A stretch of 64,000 bases of DNA from Choristoneura fumiferana (GCF_025370935.1 NC_133476.1:15189643-15253642); one strand, 5' to 3'. Counted from the stretch's first letter, positions 31,001-42,423 are shown. Notes: a model not told the origin generated them from the sequence alone. Program-made: numbers and translations.

Positions 31001-31167
31001 TAGGCCCGGTTTCCACCGTGAGAGCAGCAGACTCATTAATGACTTATTTTAACGTACAACTATCGACTGTATGAAAGCACTTACACCGGACCTCTTTGAA
31101 GTTGGTCGATGTAAGTTAATCTAAGTCATTAATGAGTCCGGTCCGCTCGCAGTGTAAATTGGGCTAT
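31001..31167. mobile_element. palindromic MITE (GGCCCGGTTTCCAC ends)
   Basis: TAGGCCCGGTTTCCACCGTG, AGAGCAGCAGACTCATTAAT then GACTTA faces TAAGTCATTAATGAGTCCGG, TCCGCTCGCAGTGTAAATTG, GGCTA. TA lies at both borders. No coding capacity. Confidence 0.8.
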
Positions 31168-31263
31168 AAGAGTGGAGGATTTTGCGTATCGTAGTCAATA
31201 AGGAACTTACATGATGCGACCGATTTTTCCTAATCATATCTTCTTTGTGTCTCAAAAGGGTTA

Positions 31264-31345
31264 AAGGGTTCTGTACCTCTGAAAGCAGAAAGGTACCCTT
31301 ATAGGATAGTTTAATTGTCCTTCTATCTGTGAATCTTCAGGCTCC
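31264..31345 (-). repeat. repeat family A-like 3'-end fragment
   Basis: AAAGGGTTCTGTACCTCTGA then AAGGTACCCTTATAGGATAG and CCTTCTATCTGTGAATC resemble the reverse complement of a family A terminus. Diverged. Confidence 0.45.
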
Positions 31346-33495
31346 AGGAATGCGTATCAAGTTGAAATTAAAATAACTTATGTCAAATACTCGCAGGTCT
31401 GCAATTTCTTGGAGTTGACAAATAATTAAGTTTTTAACTTCACGAGATCAAAAGAAACCTTTAAAAAGTATATACAGCGTGTATTTTTGATATTACATCA
31501 AACTGTAACTAGACAAAGATTTAAGTGCTGTGAACCGATATCAAAACAAATTTTTAATTTTGAATTAACTACCAGACAGTAATTATTTTTTGAAATATTT
31601 TCGAGCAGCAATGTAATGCGTACAATAATTTGATACGAGAGAGAAGCGTTCTGTGACAGCTGTCACGTCAACAAGTGCGATGTTTTGAACAAAAACAAAG
31701 TAGTATCACGTAGTAATACATTGCGTGCTAATTAATTTTATAAGGAAAATAATAAGTCCATTTTTTTTACTAAAATATAATAAAATTTGATAATTAGGGC
31801 CTTCACTAACTACCCTTAAAGTTTGAGGTAATATCAAAAATACATGCTGTATGTAATAAATGTTTGATTTTTTTTACGAAATCTTCAGTTGCAAGTCTGA
31901 CTTACACCTGTCCCTTAATTTTTATAATGAGTGCTGCACAATTAAAGAAACGTTAATGGACTACTGATTTTAAAGTTACTTAGCTTAGGTCTCTATCAAA
32001 GAACCACAACAACCTTTACTTTTTAATTATAGTTCACAATGGAAATAATGTTTTGTTATTACGAAAAACGAATAAGACTGTTGCATTAAAAATATCTTGA
32101 CGGAAAGAAAATACGTAGGTACTTATTTATGTCATCCAGTTGGAGCAGATTTAGCTACAGTAATGTTTTCTAACTATGCCATAACATGACGTTCACATAA
32201 TAAACCACTTTAGTTTAAACACCATATAAGCACAGCACCTGTGTTGTGTATTGTGAGATAACGACTGACTACCTTCGAAAGCCCTTATCTCACCTTTGAT
32301 CTTGCCACAAATACCAACTTTATTGCACACTACGCAAAGTTGTTATTAGATCTTTACGGCAGTTTTAAGATACGAGTTTGAGTAACTAAGTCGTTGATAT
32401 TGCGATCAAAGTTTACATTATTGGTGCGTTGTAAACAACATCTGGATCTATTCGTATTGCTCAACTATTTAAAGGGAGCCTGTTTCTGGCGTTGAAATTA
32501 ATTGAAACAGCTATTTGAGTTTGACTCGAGGATATCTATGTAGATTTTGGACTACCATGAAGCTTTCGCCATTTTGACCACTGTTTTCACATTGGTACGT
32601 ATTGGTCAAGACAAAAGGAACAGACATTCATAAATAAAACTAGTATTAAAGTGTAGATAGCGTAAAAAAAATCATTTTCTTCTTCCACTGAAGCTATATT
32701 ACTACGTAGTATGAAAAATTGCTAAGGCCATTTTATTGAGTTGAGCCTTTATTTCTTCAACCTATTAAGTCTCTTTAAATTTCCTCCATATCGTGTTACT
32801 TTTTGTCATTTTAAACCAAAATTTTATACGACTGTATATTTTGTTGATTATACTTGCATTATTATCAAAACTATATTACCGTACCATTTTAAGTTAACCT
32901 GATCTTCAAAAACGGTCGAATTTCGACTGGAATGATTTGAAATGAGACGATTTTTTTCCATAATTACATATGACATCGTAAGTTAAATTCAGTTTTGTAA
33001 CAATTTTCTTAGTGCGAATATAGGTAAACTTATCGTCGCAACTTACTCTTAACGCTAGCGCCTATCACAATTCACAACTAACAAAATACAATTACAGATT
33101 ACTCATTAACAAATAGGTATATCAAGTTAATGGGCACATAAACAGCAGCCTGTAGGGGTGCGACGACCATTTATCAACAAAAAGTGGTAATTTTGTCGAA
33201 CACATTTCTCGCCCTGCCTGTTACGACTACCGCATTCGACTTGCTTTATAAATTTTACGACAAACCTAATGTTAAGTTGTTTGGTCGGCAGTTATGTAAC
33301 ATTACATTATCGTGATGGAAACTTTCATTTACGATGGTTAATTGTGTGATGTCGCGTAATGTATTAATACAAGTTTCTTCGGTTTAACGTCGTTGGGAAG
33401 TGCTGCTTCTGACTAACCATTCGACTTGACGAAGAAGTTATTACTATAACGTTTTAAGCTTTCGTGATTTTCACTCATAGTCAAAATACCACCAA
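31346..33495. other. 2.1 kb without a recognised feature
   Basis: AT-rich DNA with only short frames. I found no splice-border pair, family match or long inverted repeat here. Confidence 0.4.
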
Positions 33496-33980
33496 CGGGC
33501 CGTTTTAGGTAAGTATTCCATCAAGGTAGTGTACACGCCTTTGTCCAAAGTCGCGAGGCATATTATGACACCCAAGGATGTTGTTCCCTTCCAAACACCG
33601 GGTGTTTATAAGGTTGATTGTAGTTGTGGTAGTTCCTATATCGGATAGACTAAAAAAACAATAGCTGAGAGAGTCAAGGAACATATTGCAGCTGTTAAAA
33701 ATCACCATGTAAATAAGTCAGCCATAGCCGAGCATTTGTTGGAGTCAGGAACAAACCACTGGATCGAGCTTCACAATCCCAAAATTCTGTCCACGGAACG
33801 TCATTTTTACTTGAATCAAGAATGGTACGTGAAGCAGTTGAAATAAAAAAGCATAAAAATTTCAACCGGGACGATGGATATAAGCTTTCGTCATCGTGGA
33901 ATCCTGTTATTAATAAGTGTCGGTGTCGGGATGAATGTTCGGAGGGACGATCGGACGTTGTTAGTGTTGTGTCGGTGTGA
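33496..33980 (+). pseudogene. Penelope-like retroelement, C-terminal GIY-YIG endonuclease remnant
   Basis: In the frame starting at 33496 the sequence shows GKYSIKVVYTPLSKVARHI, then GVYKVDCSCGSSYIG (33601-33645), which supplies the GVY and YIG parts of a GIY-YIG nuclease with the Cys-x-Cys typical of Penelope-like elements. Downstream RVKEH (33670-33684) and AIAEHLLESG match the family order. A TAG at 33646-33648 lies immediately after YIG. The frame shifts between 33811 and 33820, after ERHFY, to one containing MVREAVEIKKHKNFNRDDGY, and it ends at TGA 33978-33980. The reverse transcriptase is missing upstream. The copy is therefore truncated, interrupted and dead. Its 3' end is followed within about 14 bases by a family A repeat. 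Confidence 0.9.
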
Positions 33981-33993
33981 TGGGATGACAAAT

Positions 33994-34634
33994 AAAAACT
34001 GGCCAAGAGCGTGTCGGACACGCCCAAAATAGGGTTGCGTAGCCATTACGAAAAAAAAAGTAATATTTTTCTAAGGATTTCGTATTTTATACGGAATCTT
34101 CCAAGTTCAGGTATATTTTATACCTAGGCTGTTATTTACTCTTAAACTACTAATAATTCTCAAGCAAACTTAGCCGTTATAGTTTTCCTTGAAAGTTTGA
34201 TATAAGTAATTACTACCATTCTACATTTTTTCAAATTTTTCCTCCCACCGGCTTAGATTTTAGAGAGGGGGGGGCTCGATTTTAATGAAAATTTTCACTT
34301 TAAAGTTGAATATTTTGCAAACAAATCACTGAATCGAAAAATCGTTTTAGCAACCCCCTAATAATTTTAAAAGACCTATCCAACAATACCCTACATTACA
34401 AGGTTGGATGAGAAAATAAAAATCACCCCCACTTTACGTCTTACACTAAAAAAAAAAAAAATTTTGGAATTTTTACTGTACCATTTGGTCGGCATACTTT
34501 ACATACATATTCGTGCAAAATTACAGCTTTCTAGCATTGATAGTCCCTGAGCAAAGCCGCGTACGGACAGACAGACGACATGGCGAAACTATAGGGGTTC
34601 CGTTTTTGCCACTTTGGCTCCGGAACCCTAAAAA
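33994..34634 (+). repeat. repeat family A, long copy 1 (about 640 bp)
   Basis: It begins AAAAACTGGCCAAGAGCGTG, TCGGACACG, with AGGGTTGCGTAGCCATTA. Shared landmarks follow: TTTCTAAGGATTTCGTATTT, TAGCCGTTATAGTTTTCCTT, CACCCCCACTTTACGT and ATTACAGCTTTCTAGCATTG. It ends with ACGGACAGACAGACG, GGCGAAACTATAGGGGTTCC and CCGGAACCCTAAAAA. AGGGTTGCGTAG near the start is inverted relative to the CGGAACCCT end. It contains no gene. Compared with the copies at 42424 and 56676 it lacks an internal part. Confidence 0.8.
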
Positions 34635-34810
34635 CCAACGATTCCACACTATGAGATCTAATAAAACCAAAACAAGTTCGTGTCGGGTAGGTGTCGGGCC
34701 AGATGTGTAGGGAACCCATGCGGCAAAAATTAAACGTAAAGGTTTGATTGACTATTTATTACTCGTTATATAACTAAATACTCCTCTCACCCACTCAAAG
34801 GTTAATCCCA
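34635..34810. other. spacer
   Basis: No recognised feature. Confidence 0.4.
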
Positions 34811-35098
34811 CATATATCATAAATGTAAATGTTTGTATGTAAGTATGTATGTATGTAAACTCTTTATTGCATAAAAAAATAAATATACAAATACACAGAG
34901 AAGAGAACAAAGGAGGAGTATGTGTGTTTGTTTGTTACCTTATGTCTAAACCGCTGAACCGAGATGAAATTCGGTATACAGATACTTTGAGTCCCGGGAA
35001 AGGACATAGCATAGTTTTAATCCCAGAAAATTGCATCGTTACCACGGGATAGCGATAAACGTATTCTACGCGGACGGAGTCCCGGGCAACAGCTAGTT
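34811..35098 (+). repeat. repeat family B copy with an inserted LINE-like tail
   Basis: CATAAATGTAAATGTTTGTA then a TATG microsatellite, and after an interruption GTTTGTTTGTTACCTTATGT, CTAAACCGCTGAACCGAGAT, TTTGAGTCCCGGGAAAGGAC, GGGATAGCGATAAACGTATT and CCGGGCAACAGCTAGT make up family B. Between 34857 and 34925 lies CTCTTTATTGCATAAAAAAA then TAAATATACAAATACACAGA, an inserted tail-like fragment in reverse orientation. Confidence 0.7.
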
Positions 35099-36016
35099 GG
35101 TCTCTATATCTTTAAAATTCCCTTTCTTCAAGTACCTCAACGTTTGGCAATTGTTTATTTCTTTATTTTAGTACTAAAAGGGTTTACGTACATATAGGTA
35201 CTTTAAGTCTCGCTTAAAGACTCCGCTGCCAATTAATATCTTTAAAGTCAATAATTTAGGGCGAGTAGAGTGCGACATGGAAGGAAACAATGCGCATATT
35301 AATCAGACAATCTCAATGGCGGTTCTAATTAGGTCTGACAGTGACAGAGCTGAACGAACGGGGAACAGTGTTTGCGTGTTGCAGGCCGCATTCATTGTTT
35401 TCACGGCATTGTCCCGGCTGCTTTGTCCTCTGTACACACTGTTTATTACTATTGACTATCTAGTTGAATATTTAATTTAAAACACGTTTATTTCAAGAAC
35501 GTTCTGGAAGTTTTCGTCCAACTTCATTGGGTAGTACTGGAAAAAAATCCCTTCCCCAATTCCCCATCACCATCATCATCTATACATAGCTCACTGGCAT
35601 ATTCTCAGTTTCGGAATGAGGGCTTGGACTGTATGTCTCACATGGATCCAAAGCGGATTGAACATCACATTCACAATCGAATTGCTTGGCACTGTGCAGG
35701 CTTCAAATGTGAAGTCAAACTAAGCCAACCACCTGCTGAAATATTCTAGATTTTTTAAACTCCTTGTAAGTATATCTGTTTAAATTAGTTGTACCTATTT
35801 AATACAAAATTAAAAAGAGAAATGTCAAAATAGTGTACGTAATGCCCGTTAATACGACTACTTTAACAAAGGTGCGTATACGCAATAAACTTTTGAAGAT
35901 GATCTGTTGTATGTTAGTAGTAACGTGTCCGTACAGATAAGTCGACGTTCGAAAAATAACTTAAGTCCCATATCAATTCTGTGCACTACTACACATACAA
36001 TGGTCATCTTCTTAAG
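35099..36016. other. no gene recognised; contains one copy of a duplicated non-coding block
   Basis: The block 35292-35360 has a diverged copy at 37411-37490, entered separately. CATCACCATCATCATCT near 35567 may be SINE-tail debris. Nothing else stands out. Confidence 0.4.
35292..35360 (+). repeat. duplicated non-coding block, copy 1
   Basis: GCGCATATTAATCAGACAAT, CTCAATGGCGGTTCTAATTA, GGTCTGACAGTGACAGAGCT recurs at 37411-37490 with scattered changes. It is not palindromic, has no tail, and matches none of the repeat families above. Confidence 0.7.
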
Positions 36017-36310
36017 TTTTTAGGGTTCTGTACCCAAAGGGTGCCAACGGAACCCTATTACTCAGACTCCGCTGTCTGTCTGTCTGTTTGTCTCCTTCAC
36101 AGGGCTCTATCTCTTGAGCCGTAATAGTTAGGACACTTGAAATTTTCACAAATTATGTATTATATAACTGTGGCCGCTATAACAACAAATACTAAATATT
36201 TACAACAAACTACATTATTTTGCCGTTTTTTCTGCTAATGTCTAATGTTGTGTAGACAATGGTACGGACCCCTTCGTGCACGAGTCCGACTCGCACTTGG
36301 CCGTTTTTTT
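36017..36310 (-). repeat. repeat family A, short complete-ended copy (about 294 bp)
   Basis: On the minus strand it starts AAAAACGGCCAAGTGCGAGT, CGGACTCGTGCACGAAGGGG, TCCGTACC and ends CAGACAGACAGACAGCGGAG, then AATAGGGTTCCGTTGGCACC, CTTTGGGTACAGAACCCTAA. It has the same terminal logic as the long copies but a shorter, different interior (CTCAAGAGATAGAGCCCTGT). Confidence 0.75.
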
Positions 36311-37410
36311 ACGTATACCTAATAGAATAGAGAAAAACCAACCAAAATGAAAGCAAAGTCGAATGCAACTATAATCTACAAACATGGTACTGAATACCCC
36401 GTAGGTTTATATTCGAGCTGATTCTGATCCGAATCAGCAATGTAACTGATAGGGACAATGCGCTTTTGACGTCACGCCTAACTTCCACAGTGGGCGACCA
36501 AATCCATCACCTGTTTGCCGCAGACGCGAATAAAACTGGTGTTAGGCACATTTCTGTAGAGTGATATTAATTATAGCTTTTATGTTTTGGTTCAGGTTCG
36601 GTGACTATTTGACACGGTATGAAGTTATACTACTTTATCATTAGATTTTTTTACGGTTTCATACCTCAATCGACAAAAACGGAACCCTTATGAAGGTAGA
36701 TGTTTTGTAACAGTTGATTTTTTTTATTATGGAATGTTTTTTTTTATTTGTATGTTTCTCAAAACAAATGACCCTACCTACTCAAATTTGTCATTTTGCC
36801 GGGCTTTTTTTGTTGCGTGTCTCTCAGCTAAATGATTATTTTTGGATATGTAAAAAAATAAGTCATAATAATACAACTAATTAAAAAAAATCTAAAGCTA
36901 TCTAGGGTTTATAAAGCATAAAAGTATTCACCTTTATATTTCCTGAAATCCGTTTAGAATTCGTGTTAAAATGCTACTTCACTGCATGCCATTTCACACT
37001 TCGGATAAAGAAAAAACTAAAGTTCACATCTTTTTTTCGTTCGACGTGCTAATGGACGGAATAGACGAAACTTCGTACAGATATAAAATCAATCCTAGGG
37101 CTGGTTGAAACTTTTAAAAATAAGCAATCAATAAATACAAGCTTTTCGCTAACTGCACTTACAGTCATCATCATCCTATCTGTAAGTACTTATATTTACA
37201 TTTTCACGCAAACATACGTATGTTTGATTTAACAATCACAAGCAGCTAAATTATAGCGTCATTGTCACATTAATAGTATTATTTATTGCGTCAATAGATC
37301 GTATTTCTTTCGCTTATCAGCGAATCAACAGCTAGCGCGATATGACACATAATCACCCCGTATACATAATTCACGGAGCATCCACAATAGACCTTCGGCA
37401 TAGACTACAG
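36311..37410. other. no recognised feature
   Basis: AT-rich. CATACCTCAATCGACAAAAA then CGGAACCCTTATGAAGGTAG at 36660-36705 is a weak family A-like trace. Confidence 0.35.
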
Positions 37411-37490
37411 CATTACGCATATTAATCAGCCTATTTCAATGGTTCTAATTAGGCCTGACACTGACAGAGTTACACTAAGCGGTGAACATT
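37411..37490 (+). repeat. duplicated non-coding block, copy 2
   Basis: CATTACGCATATTAATCAGC, CTATTTCAATGGTTCTAATT, AGGCCTGACACTGACAGAGT then GGTGAACA. This is the second copy of the block at 35292-35360, same orientation, about 2.1 kb away. Confidence 0.7.
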
Positions 37491-38497
37491 ATACACATAC
37501 CACTTTCACTTTGCATTTGAAAATTAGGATATCAACCTACAAGCAACCTTCCCGCTCGGGCTTAGAACATGTATGGTTTCAGCAGGTGAATTGTTTGTTT
37601 GTGTGTTTCTAAGGCACCTCCATGCGGTGCGCTGCCTATAAATTTGACCGTCGGGTGTTCTCAGGTGTCAACAATTTTAGGGCTTAAGAAAGGGTTAAAG
37701 ATCATGGGATCCTGGGTGATATAACTCATATCAGAGCGAAATGTTACAGTGTCAATCTTCCTCACTGATATAAAAAAGGAAGTTTCCAATTTTACTTCTT
37801 TTATTTACATATGTCCAAACCGATGTTACGTTTTTTTGGCGTTTTATAGTGTTTAGAAAGAATTAATCACAGTCACTTCAAAGTTCAATATCTCAAAAAC
37901 GGCTAAACCGATTTTGATAAAACATATTATTTCTGCAATCGGCACCATAACTTTATCCGTTGGGTAGTGGATATTACGCTCATGCGTGGCCATTGAAATT
38001 CACCAAGTTAAGATACCTGACACTATTTTAATGTCTTAAGCATAGCGCTGGATTCGCGGTTGCGGTTTAAAGAATAACACTCTTATAACACAACTGATGT
38101 CGTACATCGATAAGGATAAATTAATAAATTTACGAGTATAAAGATTCTAAAAGAAAGAAAATTTCATTCAGTACAAAATTTAATTTAATTTAAGGCATTG
38201 AATGTCGAAAAGGAAACAAAAATAAGGTTGGCTTTATTTTTAACCCCTTAAAATCAGTAGTTCGTAAACTTACTCCAAGTTTAACATAAATCCTTTTCCT
38301 TACTTAAGCATCCGAGTACAGTTAAGTTTATATGTAACGCTTCTAAAAAAGGTATGTTAGCATTTAAACGTACTATTGCCGCTGCATTCGGTGAAGTACC
38401 ACAGGTTTCACATACAACTTTGAACACAAAACTATAGTGAAGTGTCACGAGTACAATCATAGTAAAATATAACAGATAATTTACATCTTTAATTTAA
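37491..38497. other. no gene recognised; repeat-like segment near 37880-38010
   Basis: TCAATATCTCAAAAACGGCT, AAACCGATTTTGATAAAACA resembles a common lepidopteran dispersed repeat. Otherwise unassigned. Confidence 0.4.
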
Positions 38498-38627
38498 TTT
38501 AGCTCGACAAGTTTCGTTCTAATTCGTCGTCCATACTCTAGGAGCGCACGCCACGGCGCGTGGAGTGTGCTCCTTGACTAGAGGAATAACTGCGACTACG
38601 AATTAGTCCAAAACATGTTGAACTAAA
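38498..38627. mobile_element. palindromic MITE (TTTAGYTCRACA ends)
   Basis: TTTAGCTCGACAAGTTTCGT, TCTAATTCGTCGTC at the left faces CTACGAATTAGTCCAAAACA, TGTTGAACTAAA at the right. The inner part AGGAGCGCACGCCACGGCGC, GTGGAGTGTGCTCCT is a second, GC-rich palindrome. About 130 bp, non-coding. Confidence 0.75.
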
Positions 38628-39134
38628 CTCGATTGAAGACGTGAGTTATCCCTTTTAGTTAATTCACTAGGTGTTTATTACAATAAGATCGTTTTCTATG
38701 GATAACGTGTCAAATATTACTGACTTTTGATATCACGCTATAAGAGCTAATGTAACACGGGCCTTAATATAAAAGACTCTACCATAATGATATTAATGAT
38801 TTTGAAACTCATATCTTTAGTCTACCGCAATAACTCAATATCTACTACAGGTGGTAGATTTTTTGACATTCACAAGTGCTCCTTATAGCCTTAATTGCAT
38901 AATAGTACTTTATGCATCAGTAAAAAAGTTGGGTTGGGTTCAAAAAAGTTGAGTGGCGTGAGTTACGACGTGAGCTTTAGCGAACATCGAAAGAAAAAGA
39001 CGCCACGAGCTTTTTTTGACTTACTTATACAACGTTGCATATAATACTTTACTTACTAATTAAAATACAAAATTAGAGAAAATGTAAACTTTAAATGTTT
39101 TTCATACTTTAGTAATAACCCTCCTTCTTCGCAG
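38628..39134. other. sequence upstream of the candidate micro-exon
   Basis: AT-rich. TACTAAT near 39053 matches a branch-point consensus but is about 80 bases from the acceptor. CAGGTGGTAGATTTTTTGAC, ATTCACAAGTGCTCC near 38850 resembles a reversed LINE tail. Confidence 0.4.
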
Positions 39135-39185
39135 TCGGGTAAAAAGTATGGCAAAGGCAAAAAGAAAGTAAACAACAATAAACAA
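39135..39185 (+). CDS. candidate micro-exon, 51 bases, lysine-rich
   Basis: TAACCCTCCTTCTTCGCAG gives a pyrimidine-rich 3' splice site ending at 39134, and GTGAGTAA at 39186 gives a near-consensus 5' splice site. The 51 bases between are open in one frame only, reading SGKKYGKGKKKVNNNKQ in phase 0 at both ends, so the exon could be included or skipped without changing frame. The other two frames contain TAA. The product is strongly basic and would suit a charged linker or a polyanion-binding or localisation segment, but I do not recognise the protein. It overlaps no repeat found here. If real, the window lies inside introns of a plus-strand gene. A chance match to short splice motifs remains possible. 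Confidence 0.45.
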
Positions 39186-39926
39186 GTGAGTAATATGAAA
39201 ATGAAAAAAATTGTCTAAGATAAATTTTACATGTCAAATTATTAAGTATTTAAATTCATTAATACAATTTATTATACAGTTTAAAATGCAGCCGAAGCCA
39301 TTCAAATTAACATAAAAAGGTATATCGACTGATTTATTTGTAAATAAACGCATTATTGAAAAGGTACAATTGCAGTACTTATACTAAACTATCCTAAAAA
39401 TAACTTAACTATTATAATATACAATTCCCCCAAGTCTTGTCCCTGCAGAAGAGTGACCATTTTGTTTTTGATTAACGTTTACGTACCTGTGACGATGTTA
39501 AAAATACGCGTTACTTAAATGTTGGCAGGCTATGGATTATGTTCGGAAAGTTTTTATTCTGTATAAAACCATATAAAATATGTAACTGGCCTGTCCGAAC
39601 GTACGAATTAAGAAAAAAAAGTAAGTGGTTGCAGTATCGTTTTAGCAACATTACGATACAGTGCTGTTATGGGAAATAGACAATATAGACTTTTCCAGAA
39701 TCTTGTTATGTATGTTGTTATATTACTGTTCGTGATTAAGTAAATCACTGATTACAATATTCCTAGGAGTAGAAAAAGATATTTCGACTTTGACTTTGAC
39801 TGAAAAGATTATCTTATACTTCATCATTATAAAAAGTTTTATTTAGGTATTCCATCCATTGGGACATCTTTGCAAACAAGCTTATCTTAAGAGATTATGA
39901 CACAATGGATTGTGAGAGGAATTTAG
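39186..39926. other. no recognised feature
   Basis: AT-rich. TTCGACTTTGACTTTGACTG near 39782 looks like a LINE tail trace. Confidence 0.4.
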
Positions 39927-40063
39927 TACAGTCAAGTGCAAAAATAAGTATCTATTCGAACCACTCAAAAATATGTTACTACGGCCTTATTGCATCGGAA
40001 TGAGTGTCTGTGGTACTTATTTTTGAAACTTTGAATATGTTCATATTTTTACACTTGACTGTA
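39927..40063. mobile_element. mariner/Tc1-like MITE, TACAGTCAAGTGC type
   Basis: TACAGTCAAGTGCAAAAATA at the left faces TATTTTTACACTTGACTGTA at the right, with TA at both ends. The interior GTATCTATTCGAACCACTCA differs from the other TACAGTC palindromes. Confidence 0.82.
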
Positions 40064-40440
40064 TACTGCAGTCCTCACATTAACATAAAATTCAGAATGA
40101 ATTTAATCCCAGATCTAGAACCAATAGTGGCGCACGAGTAGCCGCATGCAACAGCGTGAGTTGCGGTCGCAGCCGCGATAAAAAATGAAATATTCGCGGC
40201 GACGGACACCGCCCTCTTATTTTAACGCCACACAAATTTGTGCGTTTTCCCGCACTGGCTGTATTAAAGTGTTAATCTACGTTCAAACGTTTTGCGGGCA
40301 TTTTAGCACTCTTTTGCAACAGCTATGTACTGAAATTCTATTTCTCGTTTATCACTAGTATAAGCGGATATCTTTCGTCCCTAGGGGTCTCTGCGTCAGA
40401 GTTAGATGGTTCAAGCATCATATTATAAAGTATATACATA
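40064..40440. other. GC-richer patch, no gene recognised
   Basis: GTGGCGCACGAGTAGCCGCA then CGTGAGTTGCGGTCGCAGCC at 40127-40175 is GC-rich and contains a GTGAGT word, but no convincing acceptor or frame goes with it. Confidence 0.3.
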
Positions 40441-40573
40441 TACAGTCACCATCAAAAACTACGGAGCAGAAGAAAATATCTGAAACCCGCTTACGTGATT
40501 AACGATACGGAGGGACGTGTTCAGATGTTTATGGGGCACCTAGAAAGTTCCTATATTTATGATAGCGACTGTA
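40441..40573. mobile_element. mariner/Tc1-like MITE, TACAGTCACC type
   Basis: TACAGTCACCATCA faces TGATAGCGACTGTA with TA at both ends. The interior arms are more diverged than in the copy at 11315, and CGGAGCAG recalls its CGGAGC word. Confidence 0.72.
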
Positions 40574-42423
40574 CTAACCTAACTTTTATAATTTTCCAAA
40601 AGTAGAAGTCATACATGACTTTGCCCCGTTACAACGTCTCGGTCCATTAAGAATTTTGCAAAATTCATCGTCATTCTTGTCTACACTACATCGTAAAGGA
40701 AACCTCTATGATTTTTTTTTTAATTTCTAGCTCGAAAATTTTGATTTATTTAAGCGTTAATGAGGCAGTCAGTCAGGAGTTTTTTGCTGATGTTTTCAGT
40801 GGACAATATTTCTAGAACGATGGCTTGTCTTTTTAAAATGACGATCGTGGTGTTATAGTTCTGTTTCCAGTTCTAAAATATTTGACCGAGAATATTATTC
40901 AAAAAATGCAGACTATAGTTTACGAAAAGACATGAAAGAAAGTATCTGAAAACTTTGTATAACTTTTGAGGTCAACGTATCACATCATTAAAATGATTGT
41001 ACATTTATCAAGTCGAAATTCATTATAATGTAATAGCTTTAACTGAGATAAACTGGTGGGGTAATAACGTAGAAGTAGCATACTGGTTACGCGAATAGAA
41101 TTATTATTATAATGAGCGTAATGTTTAAAATTGGGTCACAAGTTCAACCAGCTTAAAATATTTCCGCGTTCAGGCATTTTCGAGTTGCCTATCGACAAAC
41201 TTTGTCCCAAACTCTCCTCGCCCTAGCTTAGGTTAAGCTTAATCCTTATACGCGGGAGTTTGAATTTTGAAAAAAGATCTTTTTCCAACGTTTTCTGAAG
41301 TGGTTATAATCGTTTATTTTTGGCTAATGACCCACTGGGGGAGCGGGGCTTCCTGTGAGATACCCGCGGGGCAAAAGGTTAGCTTTTTGGTTCGCGTAAC
41401 GCCAGCAGTTAAAAAGCTGCGAAATAAAATGGACACTTTAATGGACGGTTGATATGCTGATTTATATTAGTCTCCGTAATTGTAGTCATATTTCCGCATT
41501 TCATTTGGCCCTGTTCTATATTTGCGTAGGTATTTCATTCGAAACTTAGTGACTGTAAAGAGGTGCTAGAGTGTACAGACAACACAATACGGTGCGAAGG
41601 TTCTAGAGTGGCATCAACGAACTTGAATACGTAGACCGACAGGACTCCTACTAGGTAATGATGATGATTTAAATAAATCAAACAAAATTATTCTTGTTTC
41701 CAAATGTTATTTTAAATAATTAGAAAACACAAAACAACATGCGACCACCCAGCCCAAATGACACACTAGAAGCGCCACAAAGGAATGGCAATATGGTTTC
41801 AGCGTCTGCTCACCTACCCGGCGACGCGTTTGACAACAACTGCCCGCCTCGTACCACGAAACTTGTTGTACGCGATGACAAGCAATGTCCGTCATACAGT
41901 TCCCGAAAGTTAAAACGACATTCGCTATTTCGAGACGTCATCACAACGTACAGTAAAACTTTGGAAAATCGGTTTATAAATAATGAATTAAAAAAAAACC
42001 ATTTTAACCTTCTGGTATACCAATTATTTCTTCAGCGTACCTAAACACAACATTCACAATAAAGAAACGCGGTACAAAAGGGGTCGTAAGTTTTGCTTAT
42101 CGCGTCGACCGTTAGCCGAACAATTGATTCTTGCCACTCCCAGTCGCAGATTCGCCAGATAAAACCCCACTTTTGAATATTATCGTATTTTACTGTGTCA
42201 ATTGCAAGTACTATTAACCTGGGATTATGCGGATGCTTGTGACTGCAGTGGATTGTAAATACAAAAGATGTATGAACTGAAGGTAGAATTGGTTGACTGA
42301 GAAAATGCTTTGCCTGTTGACAGTATCACGTATAAAATAAATGCTAAGATCGTAATAATAATATTATTTATAAAATATTTGTTTTTTGTTACCCATGTGA
42401 TTGTTCAACTAAAAGTTAGATTT
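40574..42423. other. 1.85 kb without a recognised feature
   Basis: The open frame at 41739-42044 (101 codons, MRPPSPNDTLEAPQRNG...) is unrecognised and lacks flanking gene signals. No repeats are supported. Confidence 0.35.

Noticed and set aside
33505..34027. Two minus-strand frames of 67 and 110 codons
   Set aside because: They are antisense shadows of the Penelope-like GIY-YIG remnant on the plus strand.
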